A DNA stretch of 64,000 nt from Azadirachta indica (GCA_022749755.1 CM040441.1:6122890-6186889), one strand, 5' to 3'. Shown: positions 34,324 to 46,899, counted from the first letter of the stretch. A program made the numbers and translations. Notes: a model not told the origin generated them from the letters alone.

Positions 34324-37300
34324 TCAGGACTCTTTAGCTCTGCAAACTAAACATTGAAAGAAACGAAGTATGTTGCTCAGGAATGTTGATTTCCTTCTGG
34401 TGGGATCTGTGGATACTTTAACTTCGGGGGTAGTTGCACTTGTGGTTGCCTCATCCTGAAATTCATTATACAATTTGTTGCTCAGGAATGTTGATTTCCT
34501 TCTGGTGGGATTTGTGGATACTTCAACTTCGGTGGTAGTTGCACTCGTGGTTGCCTCATCCTGAAATTCATTATGCAATTTGTGACTGAGGAATGTTGAT
34601 TTCCTTCTTGTCAGATCTGCCGGTACTTCATCCTGAAACTCCTTATGCAATTTCCTGCATTTGTTTTTACTTAGTGGCAGGGTGTTTATAGTAAAATAGT
34701 TGGGTTTGGTCCTTATAGGATGTGCATATATTGGACACACCCCACAACGTTCCAACTTTGGCTGCCTTTCTTGTGATTTGAGCGAAGATTCAATGGAGAA
34801 ATCAAATGAGACACCATCAGATAGCCCAACAATCGAACAGGGTTCAAATACAAGATACACTCGACACCCATCTAGAGACCTGCACTTGCCAACTAAACGG
34901 TTCTCGAAAACAAAATGCCTATCAACATGATTGGTTTTAGAAAAAGTCTTAGTTTTAAAACTATATTTACTTATGACTGCATAATCCCCGCTAGTGACAT
35001 TTCCAATAACAAAACAAACAGCAAATCCAATGAAGTCTCTATCACAACAGAGATCTGAATGTTTAATGTGCATTGAAGATCCTGAAATTTGGCTTCCGAA
35101 CCAATAAGGAATTCGGCTTCCAGGTAAACAAATGGTAACTCCATAGGGTACAAGAATTTCCTGCAATTAATATATATAAAAATCTTAATTTTGATATAAT
35201 AAAAAGAAAGATATATAGAGAAAGAGAATAATTACATACCTTTTCATAAAATTGTCTGAGTGATGCAATCGCCATATGCTGAATCCATAATTGTGAGTCC
35301 GAAGTAATGCCGTATAATTTTGGGCAATTACTAAAGTTTAGCTCCATACGCATGGCATCCTTATTATGGAAGTAGCATTGGCAAAAATGTTCCAGGACGG
35401 ATGAATCTAATTCTTCCAGATGTGATGGAAGCTCCGGCAAACATTGAAGCCTTTCGCAATTCGTTGCTTCTAAACGAAATGGACAGAGTGGAAGCTCTGG
35501 TATTGCCTGGAGCATTTCGCAATTTCTCAAGATAAGTTCTCTCAGCTTGGACACTTGTTTGATACTTGCAGGTAAAGTTACAAAGTAATTTCCCTGTAGA
35601 TTTAACCTTTCCAACGACGACAGGCAACCAATATCTTGCGGTAATTCCATTAAGCCGCAATCATCTAATTCCAGATTTTTTAAAGAAGATAAACCTGACA
35701 ATGAAGGCACTACCAAACCTCTGCATCCAGAAAGTGAAAGTTGCTTTAGTTGCTTTAAATCTGTGATAGAGCATGGTAATTGATAGATGGCTGATCTCTT
35801 CCCATAAATGAACTTCAAAGATTTTAAACTCCCCAAGTTATCTGGAAAACTGTTGAGTTTAGAGCAATCCATCAAGCTCAAAATTTTAAGTCCTTCTGCT
35901 TTTTCTATTGATGATGGCAGCTCTTTAATAGCTATGGAATTTAAGCCAATATATTCTAGACATTCCATTTTCTCTAAGATCTCCGGGAAACTCTCGAAAT
36001 ATGAGCAGTAATTAAGATTAAGCTCACGAAGAGATTTTAATTTACAAATGCTAGTTGAAAGAATCTTCAAGCTTCTGCAAAATGTCAGATCTAACTTTTC
36101 AAGATCTGTTAGGCTTTCAATCGATGGGGGAACTTCTTCTATTCTTGTCCCTGCTAAAGTTAGCTCTCTTACCTTCCCTAAAATACTTGGAAATTCTGTG
36201 AGATCACAGTAGGAGAAATCAATGGTTATTGGATATCTAAAATAAATGTTGGGAGGAAAGTAGCTAAGACTGGTGCAGCTCTTCAAACACAAAATACCAA
36301 GGTTGCTGAAATTCTGAATAGATGAAGGAATGGAAGGCAACTTCATACAACTCAAAAGATTTACTCTTTCCAGATTTGGAATTTGTAAGGGGTCCGGAAA
36401 TTTAACGAGACATGGAGAGTGCTGGAGATCAATATATTTTAAATTGAAAGCTTCCTGTGAAAATATATAAACAATTACACAAACCAGCCAACGAATTTCA
36501 CAATTAAATTTTAAATAAAAAAAACATTTATATAATTTGGTAGAATACAATACCTTTTTCCCTTCCCAGAGCTGTTCAATGCTACTATAAGGCAAGCTAA
36601 GTTCAATAAGATTGTTTGGACTGAAATTCATTGGCAATGTTCTCAAAGGATATCTATGCCAATGGAGATATCTCAATTCATCAGAAAGATATTCAAGACC
36701 TTGGTAAAGATGTACTTTAGAGTATGCATCTGGAAAACCAATTTGTTCTGGCACATAAAATTTTAGCATCCTTAGATTAGACATATTTGCAAAGGCTCTA
36801 GAATCTAGATTTATGTCTCTTGTTTTTGACAAATCCAAGAATATGCCTTTGATTGAATTGGTTCCCTGAAAATAAAAAGAACAATAATGATAACAAATAA
36901 GAAAAACTGAATAAATTCTTTTGAAAACTTATTAAAATTGATCTTAAATTCATAAAAGGAGATATGCATGGGGTGATTATTTATCCAACATATATAAAAA
37001 AAAAGTTTAAAAGAAACAAAATAAATTAATTAAGGTCTAGATTACCTTATTTTTGCTTAAGACATGATAAATATCTTCATGATACCATAACCTGCTACGT
37101 TTTCCTGGCTCATCTTCTGATTCTTGGTGAAAGATTTCCTGACCCATCTCTTGTAACAAATCATGCATTTCTAACTTATTACATGAAATTGTTATGAGTG
37201 ATTTATCAACCAAGACATTCAACCCATATTGCATTAAACTACGATCATCAATAATTGACATCACATGGTCTTTATCATACCCTCTAAAGAAACATGCAAT

Positions 37301-38730
37301 GTCAAGAAATATATTCTTTAGTTTTGGGTTTAATTTGTCATAACAAATTTTCAACACATCATACATATGAGGGTTAGAAATCTGTTTCATGTTGTCCAGT
37401 GCATTTTCCCAATAGGGTATGCTCTTCCCATAAAGGGAGGAACCCAAAACTTTAAGTGCTAGGGGATTGCCTTTTGTGTAATCTACAACCTTCTCTGCCA
37501 GCGCCATAAAATCTTGAGGGCAAGAGCTTTTTCCAAATGCATTAATGCAGAAAAGCTCAAGAGCTTCATTGTTTTTCAAATTTTCAACTTTATATATATA
37601 CTCCACACCATAGTTATCAAGCACACTTCTGTCTCTAGTGGTTATGATGATTCTACTTCCAAAACCAAATCTTTGAAGCCCTCTTGCTAAAACTTCTAAT
37701 TGCTCCAATTTATCTACATCATCAAGAACAATTAAAACCTTCATGTATTGGAGCCTTTTCTTTGTATAATATGGTATATTGGGACCTTCTTTTTCTAAAT
37801 TTTCATCTAATAAATATGAAAAGACTTGCTTTTGTAGATATTATAATCCTCCTTCTTGTTGAGTTTTTTGTCTCACATTTGCCATGAAACACTTCCCTTC
37901 AAAATCACTTAAATATTGCTTAAAAATAGCTTCAGTAAGAGTTGTTTTACCTATACCACCCATGCCCCAAATTCCTACAATTCTAAAATCTTGCAATCCA
38001 AAACATAGCAGTGAGTTAACTTGCTCAATTTGAGAATTTATTCCCACAAGACCATCGGAATCTGTTGAGATTGTTATATCTTCTAATTTCTTCAAAACAT
38101 CTTTGACAATTATATCTACAAGTTTTGCCTCAAGCCTAACAAGTATGAAAACAAAAGAAAATGAGCTAAAATGGATCGAGAATAAACTAGGAAAATTACA
38201 CATAATTATTTTTTCTTCCCTAACTAAGATAAAAGAGATTGTTACCTGATTTTCATGGATTCATATCCAATAAAATAAGAAGATTCTATCAATGCATCTC
38301 TCCATTTTTGAACCTTTTCTGGTATATTTTTGAATTGTTTTTCATGCTCAATAAACGCCTTTTCAAAACTTCCGGCCTGCTTCCGCACATCAGATGGATG
38401 AATATGGTAAAAAATTGGTATAACAATTTGACCATTTAATTTCTTGTATTCAAGAATCTTGACAACTTCATCTAAGCACCATGTAGAAGAGGCATAGTCT
38501 TTTGAGAAAATGATTAATGAAATCTTTGTTCCTTCAATTGCATCTACAATAGCAGGCGAAATCTCGTCTCCTTTCTTAGCATTTTCATCAATAAATGTTT
38601 TTATTTTTTTTCGACATAAAGCAGCAAAAAGATGGCTAATAAAATTTTCACGAGTGTCCTCCCCTCTGAAACTCAAAGACACATCATATTTGCTAGAAGA
38701 AGGAGAAGAAGAAGATGATGATGCAGCCAT
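34324..38730 (-). pseudogene. TNL-C: near-complete TIR-NB-ARC-LRR resistance gene with one nonsense codon
   Basis: An intracellular TNL immune receptor by family. Exons: 38730-38246 (TIR), 38135-37046 (NB-ARC), 36865-36554, 36454-35240 (LRRs), 35160-34324 (C-JID and tail). All introns are GT-AG, 79-180 bp. The lengths sum to 3,939 nt, an exact 1,313 codons. TIR: YDVSLSFRGEDTRENF and a CLDE containing the catalytic Glu position of TIR NADases. NB-ARC: GMGGIGKTT P-loop, VLIVLDDVDK, GSRIIITTRD, GNPLALKVLG, FLDIACFFRG and LEMHDLLQEMG. LRR: about 18 repeats. C-JID: LPGSRIPYWF, CCDRDFIGFAVC, VSFDFS. A TAA at 37843-37841, after RQKTQQEGGL, interrupts it and leaves a 259-residue TIR plus P-loop product. 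Everything else is open, so it is either a very young pseudogene, a null allele, or a source of a short TIR protein. Confidence 0.9.
34381..34680 (-). repeat. 105-bp tandem repeats encoding the TNL-C C-terminal tail
   Basis: The block 'gaatgttgatttccttct' recurs at 34381, 34486 and 34591, an exact 105-bp period. Each unit encodes 35 residues of the type KL.NEFQDEATTSATT, then EV.VST.PTRRKSTFLSN; the third (N-terminal-most) unit is 27 bp shorter. TNL-A keeps one equivalent unit (ADLTRRKSTFLSN near 17265). The basic RRKST is a plausible phosphorylation or localisation motif, but that is inference. Confidence 0.85.
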
Positions 38731-39685
38731 AATTGAAAATTGGGAACTTTGTGACAGAGAGATTAGATGTAAGTGCTTGTACCTCTATTAATTCTTGACA
38801 GACGGATTAGTAATCTATATATGTTCATTAATTAATCATCCTATTTCTGACTTTTTGCCTCCTTTTCTCCAAGTTGCTTGTGATTTTAGTCGAGGTTCTC
38901 ATTGCATTGTACCTAATTATTTTATATCTTATAGCATATTATATTATTCCCTCTTTGATCTTATCATTTCTAATTATTTTAAACTCCAAATTGATAATTA
39001 TAAAAAATTTCATCTGGCCGGCCGGCCGGCTATGTATAACCCCGAATTAACTATAAAAAAATTAACCAACTTGCATAACTCTAATTCTTAAATAGAGATA
39101 AAAAAGAAGCCTGGGGACTGACTTTGTTATATACTAACTCATTTTCCAGGAATCAAACAGATGTTTATTCTTTTTTTTCATTAGTACTAACTATCAAGTA
39201 ATTTTATATGTCCATATCAAAATATATATCTAAAATTATAATATTTATAAAAAATACAAATTAAGCAAACTAAGAGATTCAAATTGTGAGTAATGAGTAA
39301 TTTTATCCATATTAAAATATATATGTATCTATCACCGACCTTGTAGCAATAATTTCATTTAGAAAATTATATTTTGCAAACTAAACTTTTGTTTTCTCCA
39401 GAGATGCAGGGAATTGATGAAATTAAGTTTGAGTTTCTTTCTTGCATTTTCTTACTGCTTGCAAAATATTTTCTTTGTTGATTCAATTTGGCTTTTTTTC
39501 CAAAATTTACTACGAAATTCTTACAAACTATGGACATCCTTGTGAAATTTCAATTTTTATTGGTAACTGATTTTTGAATTATAAATTAAAATGTCTAATT
39601 CAATCCAAAGGTTCACCTATCATTTTCATTTTGATCTAGTCCAATTTTATGAATTTAACTGATTTTTTCAAACACTTATTTTAAA
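38731..39685. other. TNL-C promoter and upstream DNA
   Basis: Paralogous to 25931-26640 upstream of TNL-A. At 39016-39030 a GGCC motif is expanded to ggccggccggccggc, against a single ggccgg in the TNL-A flank, the most GC-rich short stretch nearby. No gene is seen. Confidence 0.55.
38815..38823 (-). promoter_or_regulatory. Candidate TATA box of TNL-C
   Basis: The minus strand reads ATATATAG about 85-90 bp upstream of the ATG at 38730, a normal distance for a plant TATA box with a short leader. It has no other support. Confidence 0.35.
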
Positions 39686-40490
39686 CAGGGCTCTCATTTT
39701 TTTTGCATTAATTTTTAAATCTTGTGCTTTCCCACCACCGTAATTATTGGTTGAGCTCTGTAGCGGCCTGAGGGGGCCACCAAAATTTTTTTAAAATAAT
39801 ATTAATTTTTAATGGATGATGGCAATTATAACTTAAAATATTCATTTTGGCTCTCCCAAAATAGTGAAATATCCAATCTTTTAAAATTTTTTATTTTTAT
39901 TATTACTTTAGTTATCAAGTAATTTTTTTAAAATAGTTTATTTAAATTTCTTTCTGATATAATTGAAAATATTTTTCTTATAAAAAAATTATATAATTTT
40001 GAAAACTTTTTTCTTATACGAAAATTATACAATTGAAAACTTTTTTTTTAGGAAAAGAATTTTTATAACTAGTATATATAAAATAGATCTCTACAAAATA
40101 ATCGGAAACACTTTAACTTTTTAATTTTTCTTTATATTCTATCTTCTTTAAATTAAAGTAAGGAGAAAAAAATTCTCAAAAGAAAGTTATTATCTTCAAA
40201 ATATTTTTACATGGTTTTTTAAAATTTATACATTATTTACATTTATTAATATGAGATTGTATAAATATAACTATAAATTATAATTATTATATATATTTTG
40301 TAGTTATAATAAAATAATACGAGATATTTATCTAAATTTTTTTAGTTTACAGATGAGAAAATCATTTATAATTGATTATTTTTTTAAAATAAAAAATACT
40401 AAAAATTTAGAAATTTATTTATTTATTTTTTTAATTTAAAAATGTATACATTTTTCGACCCCTAAATCTTAGATTCTGGCTCCGCCCCTG
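39686..40490. mobile_element. Probable DNA-transposon insertion upstream of TNL-C
   Basis: About 0.8 kb is present here but absent from the paralogous TNL-A flank, which runs directly from 'gatctag' to 'aatatctttgaat'. The insert begins CAGGGCTCTC and ends CCGCCCCTG, so its ends form a short CAGGG inverted repeat as in hAT-like elements. No coding sequence and no matching 8-bp target duplication was seen. The class is uncertain. Confidence 0.45.
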
Positions 40491-41329
40491 ACCTGTAATA
40501 TCTTTGAATAAAGAAATTAATTAATGCATAATAATATGTTATCCTTAAGTATATTAATTTCGTCATTATACACATTAATTTTGGATTTGTTTTTTCTCGT
40601 TCCTTGATTTTTGATAAGAAGATTGTCCAAATTGGCATTTAATACTTTACTCCAAGCATATAATCAATAATATCTCTGTCTTTTCACTTCATTATAAGTT
40701 TTTCTTATAAGAGATTTCACTATTTGCAAAATATTTTCTTTTTGTTGATTCGACCAATGAGTTGTTTTAAAAAATAGTAAATTTTAACAAAATATGGATA
40801 TCCTTACTAAATTAAGATTAATCCAAGGAGATCCCAAATCTTGAGAGAATAATTCTAGTATTTTGAATTGCACAAAGTTGATTGCCTTATTATAGTCCTT
40901 CGTACATACAAAATTTCAATAACCTTATTAATAATAAAATTGTATTTGTCAATACATTAATTCTATATTAATTCCTTACTTATTGCTAAAAAATTTACTC
41001 TTGAAAAACAACCAATAAAATTTTATTTTTGTAATAAAAAAATTTGCCAAGTAATATTATTAGAAAAAAAACACAATTAATCAAAATTTTCTAATATTAT
41101 AAGTCATTTATGACCCATATACATTGCATCTTATCAATTTCTTCTTAAATATACTTATTTTTCTATGAAACTACAAAATATTAATTGAAACAAGTAAATT
41201 AAGATATATATAGTTAAACTTTAGTTAGAATAAGAAATAAAAATAAAAATATATATAGAAAATGTTTAAATAACCTACCCTAATATCCATAGCTTTTTAA
41301 TGACTTTTCGTCCTAATAATAAAATCAGG
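40491..41329. other. AT-rich intergenic DNA
   Basis: Up to about 40890 it still matches the TNL-A upstream flank (27000-27190), marking the right edge of the segmental duplication. After that nothing was recognised. Confidence 0.55.
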
Positions 41330-43181
41330 TCCAATATGACATTGGAAGAAGCTTGGAAAGGACAAAAGTCAACTGTAGATCACTTCAAAATCTTTGTGTG
41401 CATTGCATATGCACACATTCCAAATGAGAAGAAGAAGAAACTAGACAACAAAGGCAAAAAAATGTGTCTTTCTTAGAGTTAGCAAATAATCAAAAGCCTA
41501 TAAATTATTCAATCCTATCACAACGAAGATTGTATCAAGCCAAGATCTTATTTTTGATGAAGAAAGCGCTTGGAGTTGGACTGAAAAAAGTATAGGGCAA
41601 CAATAAATACTTATGAGTTTTAACGAAAAGGATGCAGAAACACAAGCGCAACTAACTCTTCCCGCTAATATTACATTGTTGCCATCATACTAGCCGCTAC
41701 TACAGCCACTCGACCTCAACGACGACCAAATGGTAGAGACAAATTCTTGATCACGAAGAATCAAAAGGCACTCGGCACGGATGAAAGATTATGAGTTTAG
41801 TTGTGTTCAGTTTGATAAAGATGATGCATTTGTCGATTATGCATTATTATCATATTGTGATCCTATCACATTTCAAGAAGCTGTTCAAGATTCGCAATGA
41901 CAAAATGCGACGAATAAAGAGATTGGGTTTATAGAGAAAAACAACAGCCTGGAACTAGTAGAACTTCCAAAATAGCATAAATCCATTGGTGTTAAATGGG
42001 TTTATAAACAAAATTGAAGAAAGATGGTGGAGTTGACAAGTACAAAGCTTGACTCGTTGCGAAGGGATACAAGTAAGAATCGGATGTTGATTACAAAGAG
42101 GTATTTGCTTCAGTTGCAAGGCATAACACTATTTGTTTAGTGTTATCTATGGCTACCTAAAATTAATGTCCTATTTATCAATTGGATGTGAAGTCAACAT
42201 TTTTGCATGGAGAATTAGGAGTGTACATTGACCAACCTCTTGGATACATGAAGCAAGGTCATGAAAATCAGGTATATGGATTAAAGAAAGTATTATATGG
42301 ACTGAAACAAGCACCGACAGCTTGGAACAGTTATATAGAAGCTTACTTTGCTTAAGAAGGCTTTCTTAAATGCCCTTATAAGCACACACTCTATACTGAA
42401 CTTGGAGATGATAAGAAGATATTAGTTGTATGTTTATATGTTGATGATGCATTTATACCAATAATCATAAGGCCATGTTGAATGATTTTAAGAAATTTAT
42501 GATGAATGAATTTGATATGACAGATTTGGGGTTGATGCACTTTTTCCTTGGCATAGAAGTAGTGTAATCATCTGCTAGTGTCTTTATTTCACAGAAAAAC
42601 TGTGTTATGGAAATTTTAGATAGGTTCAAAATGAAGGATTGCAATTTAGTCTCCACCTCAACTGAAATTGGTCTGAAAGTCACATAAAATTTGGCAGGAG
42701 AAAAAGTGGATGCGACTCTTTACAAGCAAATTATTGGAAGTCTTACGTATGTGTCATCAACAAGACTAGATGTGATGAAGGCTGTCAATTTAATCAGCAG
42801 GTACATGGGGCATCCAATAGAAGTTCATCTCTTAGCTACAATGAGGATTTTTCGTTACTTAAAAGGCACAACAGATTTCGGAATTCTATACAAAAATGAT
42901 GGAAACCCAAGCTTGATTGGGTTTTTGGATGGTGATTATGCTGGAGATATTGATGATAGAAAAAGTAAAAATGAAGGATGGCGTTATCAATTTGGCGTTC
43001 TGTAAAAATGAAGAGCAAATTGCAGATATATTGACTATATCCCTCAAACCAATAGTTTTTCTGAAGTTTCAAAGTATGCTTGGAGTCTGTTTTGCGAAGG
43101 AAACTGTTTAAAGGAAGTATTGCATGATGATAAAATTCTACTTTCTAAACTGATTTATGCAGATATTAGTTTAAGGGGGAG
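41330..43181 (+). pseudogene. Decayed Ty1/copia pol (integrase tail, RT, RNase H)
   Basis: Plus-strand fragments in order: TLEEAWKGQKSTVDHFKIFV (integrase C-terminal), SIGVKWVYK, VFASVARHNTICLVLSM, YQLDVKSTFLHGEL, VYIDQPLGYMKQGHENQVYG, LKKVLYGLKQAPTAWNSYI, LYVDDAFI (RT), then GSLTYVSSTRLDVMKAVNLI, YMGHPIEVHLLATMRIFRYL and KGTTDFGILYKNDGNPSLIG (RT/RNase H link). RNase H is internally deleted: DDRKSKNEG jumps to VNLAFCKNEEQIADILT-like sequence. Many stops. The 5' end is missing. It is a different family from the element inside TNL-A. Confidence 0.85.
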
Positions 43182-43470
43182 TGTGAAGAAAAAATATTAT
43201 TTTATTTATGTTTACTTGAAATAAAGTAGTGGAGAAATTGTAGACCTATTCTATTGGAGTACATTATGGGTCGTACTTAGGGAGTCCACGTTTCAATTAG
43301 TGGCAAAAATTGTTGTTAGGTATTGCTATTTTCTTGTTCTGTTGCTATTTTTTGTTACCGTATTGCCTATTTAAAAGGGTTTTTGTTTATTCATTTTAAT
43401 TGAGAGCTTTATCTTCTTTGTTTTCACTCTTGAGTTGAATTCTCTGTCCACTAGTCTTTTATTTGTAACA
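43182..43470 (+). repeat. 3' LTR of the decayed copia element
   Basis: It follows a typical polypurine tract (ttaaggggga, 43171-43180). It begins TGTGAAG and ends TTGTAACA, about 289 bp, with a TATA-like 'ctatttaaaaggg' near 43366. The 5' LTR was not found. Confidence 0.65.
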
Positions 43471-44810
43471 ATATATATAGATATATTATATATCTCTTAT
43501 TTTTAAAATGATAAAGAGCAAAGTAGAGAAATATGGTAAATATATATCATTCATACATCATGGTCATAACTGATTAAGAAGTGTTTAATTTTACTCTCAA
43601 TTATATAAAATTACCTGCATCAATTAATGTTAAACTTTTTGCTTGCAGTTAAACTTTTTAGCAGTTAATTATCTAACATAACTAAATATAAATGGATGTG
43701 TATTTTCTAAATATATATAATAAATGTTTAAATAAAATTATTTAATTATCAAATATTATAGTTATTATATTTTCAAAATTAAACTCAAATACGGCAAATA
43801 GAAAAGAACATTTTTTAATAATAATTCATCATTTTTTTTATGCAATCACCAAGCCAATGATTAGAGAGGAAGTTAAAAAGAAAATAACAAATATTGAAAA
43901 GAATCCATTCACTTGATAAATAATACAATAGCATATATCGTTGATCAACACCATTATTTACCTTTTCCTACTCTGTAAAACATGAAATATTATTCGTTAC
44001 GTCGATTAATATTGTGTATACAATTGGAATCCGAGGATTCCTAACAAACAGATCAGGGCAATAGGTAGCCAACATAGATTAAAAATATTTTAATTAAAAT
44101 GATTGATTTAACTCAGCTCAATCAGATTAATTCTTTCGATTTATTATCAATCAATGTAGTTCGGGTATCATTTTCATTTTGGTTCAGTCTATGTTCTATA
44201 AATATAAGAACCAATGTTCAACAAAGCGAAGCCAAACTGTATAAATTTTACTTGGTTTTGAAGATGGATTCACTTGGGTTAGAGATTAATTGTTCATATT
44301 GCATTTCCATCTGCAATAATTAATACATTGTAATTGATATATTTTTATATTTTAACAACTTTTTAGTAAAAGAATTAATTGTCACGATTCTCTATTATTG
44401 TTAGTTCTACTATATGAACTAGTAATTAAAATTTTTAAAAATACGAGCATTTTAATCAATATTTTATATTTATAAATTAGGATTGTCATTGAAATTAAGT
44501 GCATGTGTGTAAACATTTCAATTTTGTAGGAGTGAGTAGATAAAAGTAAGTGCTTGTGATTTGACAAAGTCTTTAACTGCTTTACTTTTTTTTTTTTCAA
44601 TTAAATATATAATTTTTTAAAAAATACAGATGACGGATAAGTGAAATTAAACCAATCAATTTGGTTTGATTTGATCTACAATTTTTATTGTTCGAATTTT
44701 AAATTTTAAATTAAAAGTATTTGTTTCTTTTATCATTTTCTTATTTGCAGCGAAGATTCTAGTTATTTAAAAATTTACTACTTCACTATTTTCTTGGAAT
44801 TATTCGCTGT
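43471..44810. other. AT-rich intergenic DNA
   Basis: Nothing was recognised. A TA run follows the LTR (43471-43495). The last five bases, GCTGT, are the likely left target-site copy of the gypsy element that follows. Confidence 0.45.
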
Positions 44811-45213
44811 TGTTGGACCCCTAATTCTTGATTAGGAACAGATGGGGAATGAGATAAGAGATGAGGGGATGAGTTCTGGACACCCCTACAAGCCTATTTT
44901 TAAAATTACACATTTATTTGGATTTAACGAACAAAATGGGTTTAGTACAATTTATGTTGCACTAGTATCTTAGATATAAGATAGATAGACCCAATTTAGC
45001 CCAATAAAGAAATTACTTTATTTATCTCATTTAAATTTATTAAAATATAAGTCATAATTTATGTCTAATTAGAATCCTATTAAGATTAGAATTTCAAAAG
45101 ACCTAATAGATGAATAAGTGTATAAAGAAAAGAAATAGACAAAGAAGGGGACTTTTTCTAACAACGTAAACAATTCACTATTTGATATCAGATGACAATA
45201 TTTAGTATTAACA
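44811..45213 (+). repeat. 5' LTR of the gypsy derivative
   Basis: It is 403 bp, TGTTGGACCCC...TATTAACA. It aligns along its whole length with 50664-51064 with many substitutions, including shared 'agataggtagacccaattta.c'-like and 'aagaaggggactttttct' blocks. It is followed by 'gttagcgttgtctgtggagag', a decayed form of the GGCGCCGTCTGTGG sequence common after plant gypsy LTRs. Confidence 0.87.
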
Positions 45214-45364
45214 GTTAGCGTTGTCTGTGGAGAGAGAACAATGAGTAAGGAAAAAGAAAACAAGTAACAAAATATGGTAAAAAGAAGGGAAGACAATGGA
45301 AATTTAAAAATTCATCACTTAGAAGAGATGTTGGAGGCAGAAAGAAAACAAAATTAGGAATCCT

Positions 45365-46720
45365 ATGAAAAAAATAAAAGAACAGGGCCAGACGATGTCT
45401 GACATGCAAAAGTTAATTGAAGAATGGAGAGATATCGTGCAAAGACAAAATCAAGCTCCACCCATATCAGTATCTCGGGACCTGTCACGAGAGACTAGCG
45501 CTCAATTGAATTCAGGAAAACACCCAAGATCTACTTGTCGAGAAGTTGGCAACCACGAAAAAACCAGAGTTGAGGAAAATAATAACGAAGTTAAAGATGG
45601 AGTAAATGCAGACATAACGGTCGAGAAGGTTGGCACTCATAAACATAGAGAAATCTACTTTGAGTAGGAGGAGTCAGATTCCCCCCTAATGAACGAAATT
45701 AAACAGTTGCGTAAGAAATTATAAGAAGTTAAGAAGGAACAATATCGCGCGTTAGGAAAAGAGGATGATTACAAGGTCACCTTCCCTTTGAGTTCAGAGA
45801 TCATGAATTTAGGATTGCCAACGGGATTCAGAATGCCAAATATTATCCCATACACCAGGTAGACAGATCCAAAGATTCACATAGAACGATACAGGGATAT
45901 TATGTTCATTCAAGGTTTAACAGAAGAAAAGATATGTAGGCCTTTTTCTCTCACTTTAGAGAGACAAGCAAGGATGTGGTATCAAAGATTAAAGCCTGGG
46001 ACCATTGATTCTTTTGCACAACTCATGCGATAGTTTGTTAAAGAATTTTGTGGAGCTCGCTTGTTGGCCGAAGACTGTAGAAGCTTACTTTTAATAAAGC
46101 AAGGGGAACAAGAAAGCTTGAACAATTTTGTTGATCGTTACCACAAAGAGGTTATGGCTCTAGGTGCCTATAACCAAGATATGGCCTTGGAGGGGTTGCG
46201 AAAGAGACTCAACATAGGTTAGTTGTCGCTCAAAATAAGGAAAACATCAATAAATACATATGAGAAAGCCTACCTGAAGATAAAGGAAGGAATACTATTG
46301 GAGCAAGAAGAGATGGAGAAAAGGCAGCAAGAAAAGCGCATAAGTATGTAAAGATTGAGTAGCCGTGATCCTAACTATTCTCGGGAACACATTGTCGACG
46401 GACCTTATAAGGAAAGAGTACCTGAAGGCTCTATAAGCCTGAGATAAGAGCTTTGGGGGAAAGGGGAACAAACATCAATAGGATCTCGATTAAGGCTAAG
46501 TCACAACAACTAGGATCAAGCCTTACGAGGTCCCGACCAGGGAAAGTAAGATATAGAAAAGAGAACAGCGTTTGCACTATAAAGCTGGAAGCACAAGGAC
46601 ACAAACCCTACTCAAGGAATAACATATGGAGAGGTTGATACGGAATTTACACCTTTAAATGCCCTAGTTGAGGTCATCTTAGAAGATATCAGGTAGTCAG
46701 GTTTAGCTATAAAACCAAGA
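45365..46720 (+). pseudogene. gypsy gag remnant
   Basis: A coiled-coil-like N-terminus (MSDMQKLIEEWRDIVQRQNQ) is followed by a capsid of the Tat/retrotransposon gag type: LPTGFRMPNIIPYTR, IERYRDIMFIQGLTEEKICR, FSLTLERQARMWYQRLKPG, TIDSFAQLMR*FVKEFCGA, EQESLNNFVDRYHKEVMAL. YGEFTPLNALVEVILEDIR starts the nucleocapsid side, which continues as KNKNKRCLFH and DHGHTRKSA up to about 46810. At least seven stops. Start and frame beyond 45667 are continuous apart from stops. Confidence 0.83.
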
Positions 46721-46899
46721 AAGATGATGCCACCCTCAAAGATGAAAAATAAGAACAAGCGATGCTTGTTTCATTAAGACCATGGGCATACACGGAAGAG
46801 TGCATAGGCCTTAAATGACATATTGAAGTGTTGATAAGAAATAGGTATCTGGACTCATATGTGACGACTAAGGAATAGTAGAAAGCGGATCAAAATCGA

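Noticed and set aside
37841..37843. TAA in TNL-C explained as part of a short intron
   Set aside because: The only nearby GT and AG would excise about 30-40 bp, too short for a plant intron, and the reading frame on both sides is continuous with the family sequence.
45069..45409. Minus-strand hydrophobic frames overlapping the gypsy LTR and leader
   Set aside because: Antisense to the LTR and gag start; Phe/Leu-rich simply because the plus strand is A/G-rich.
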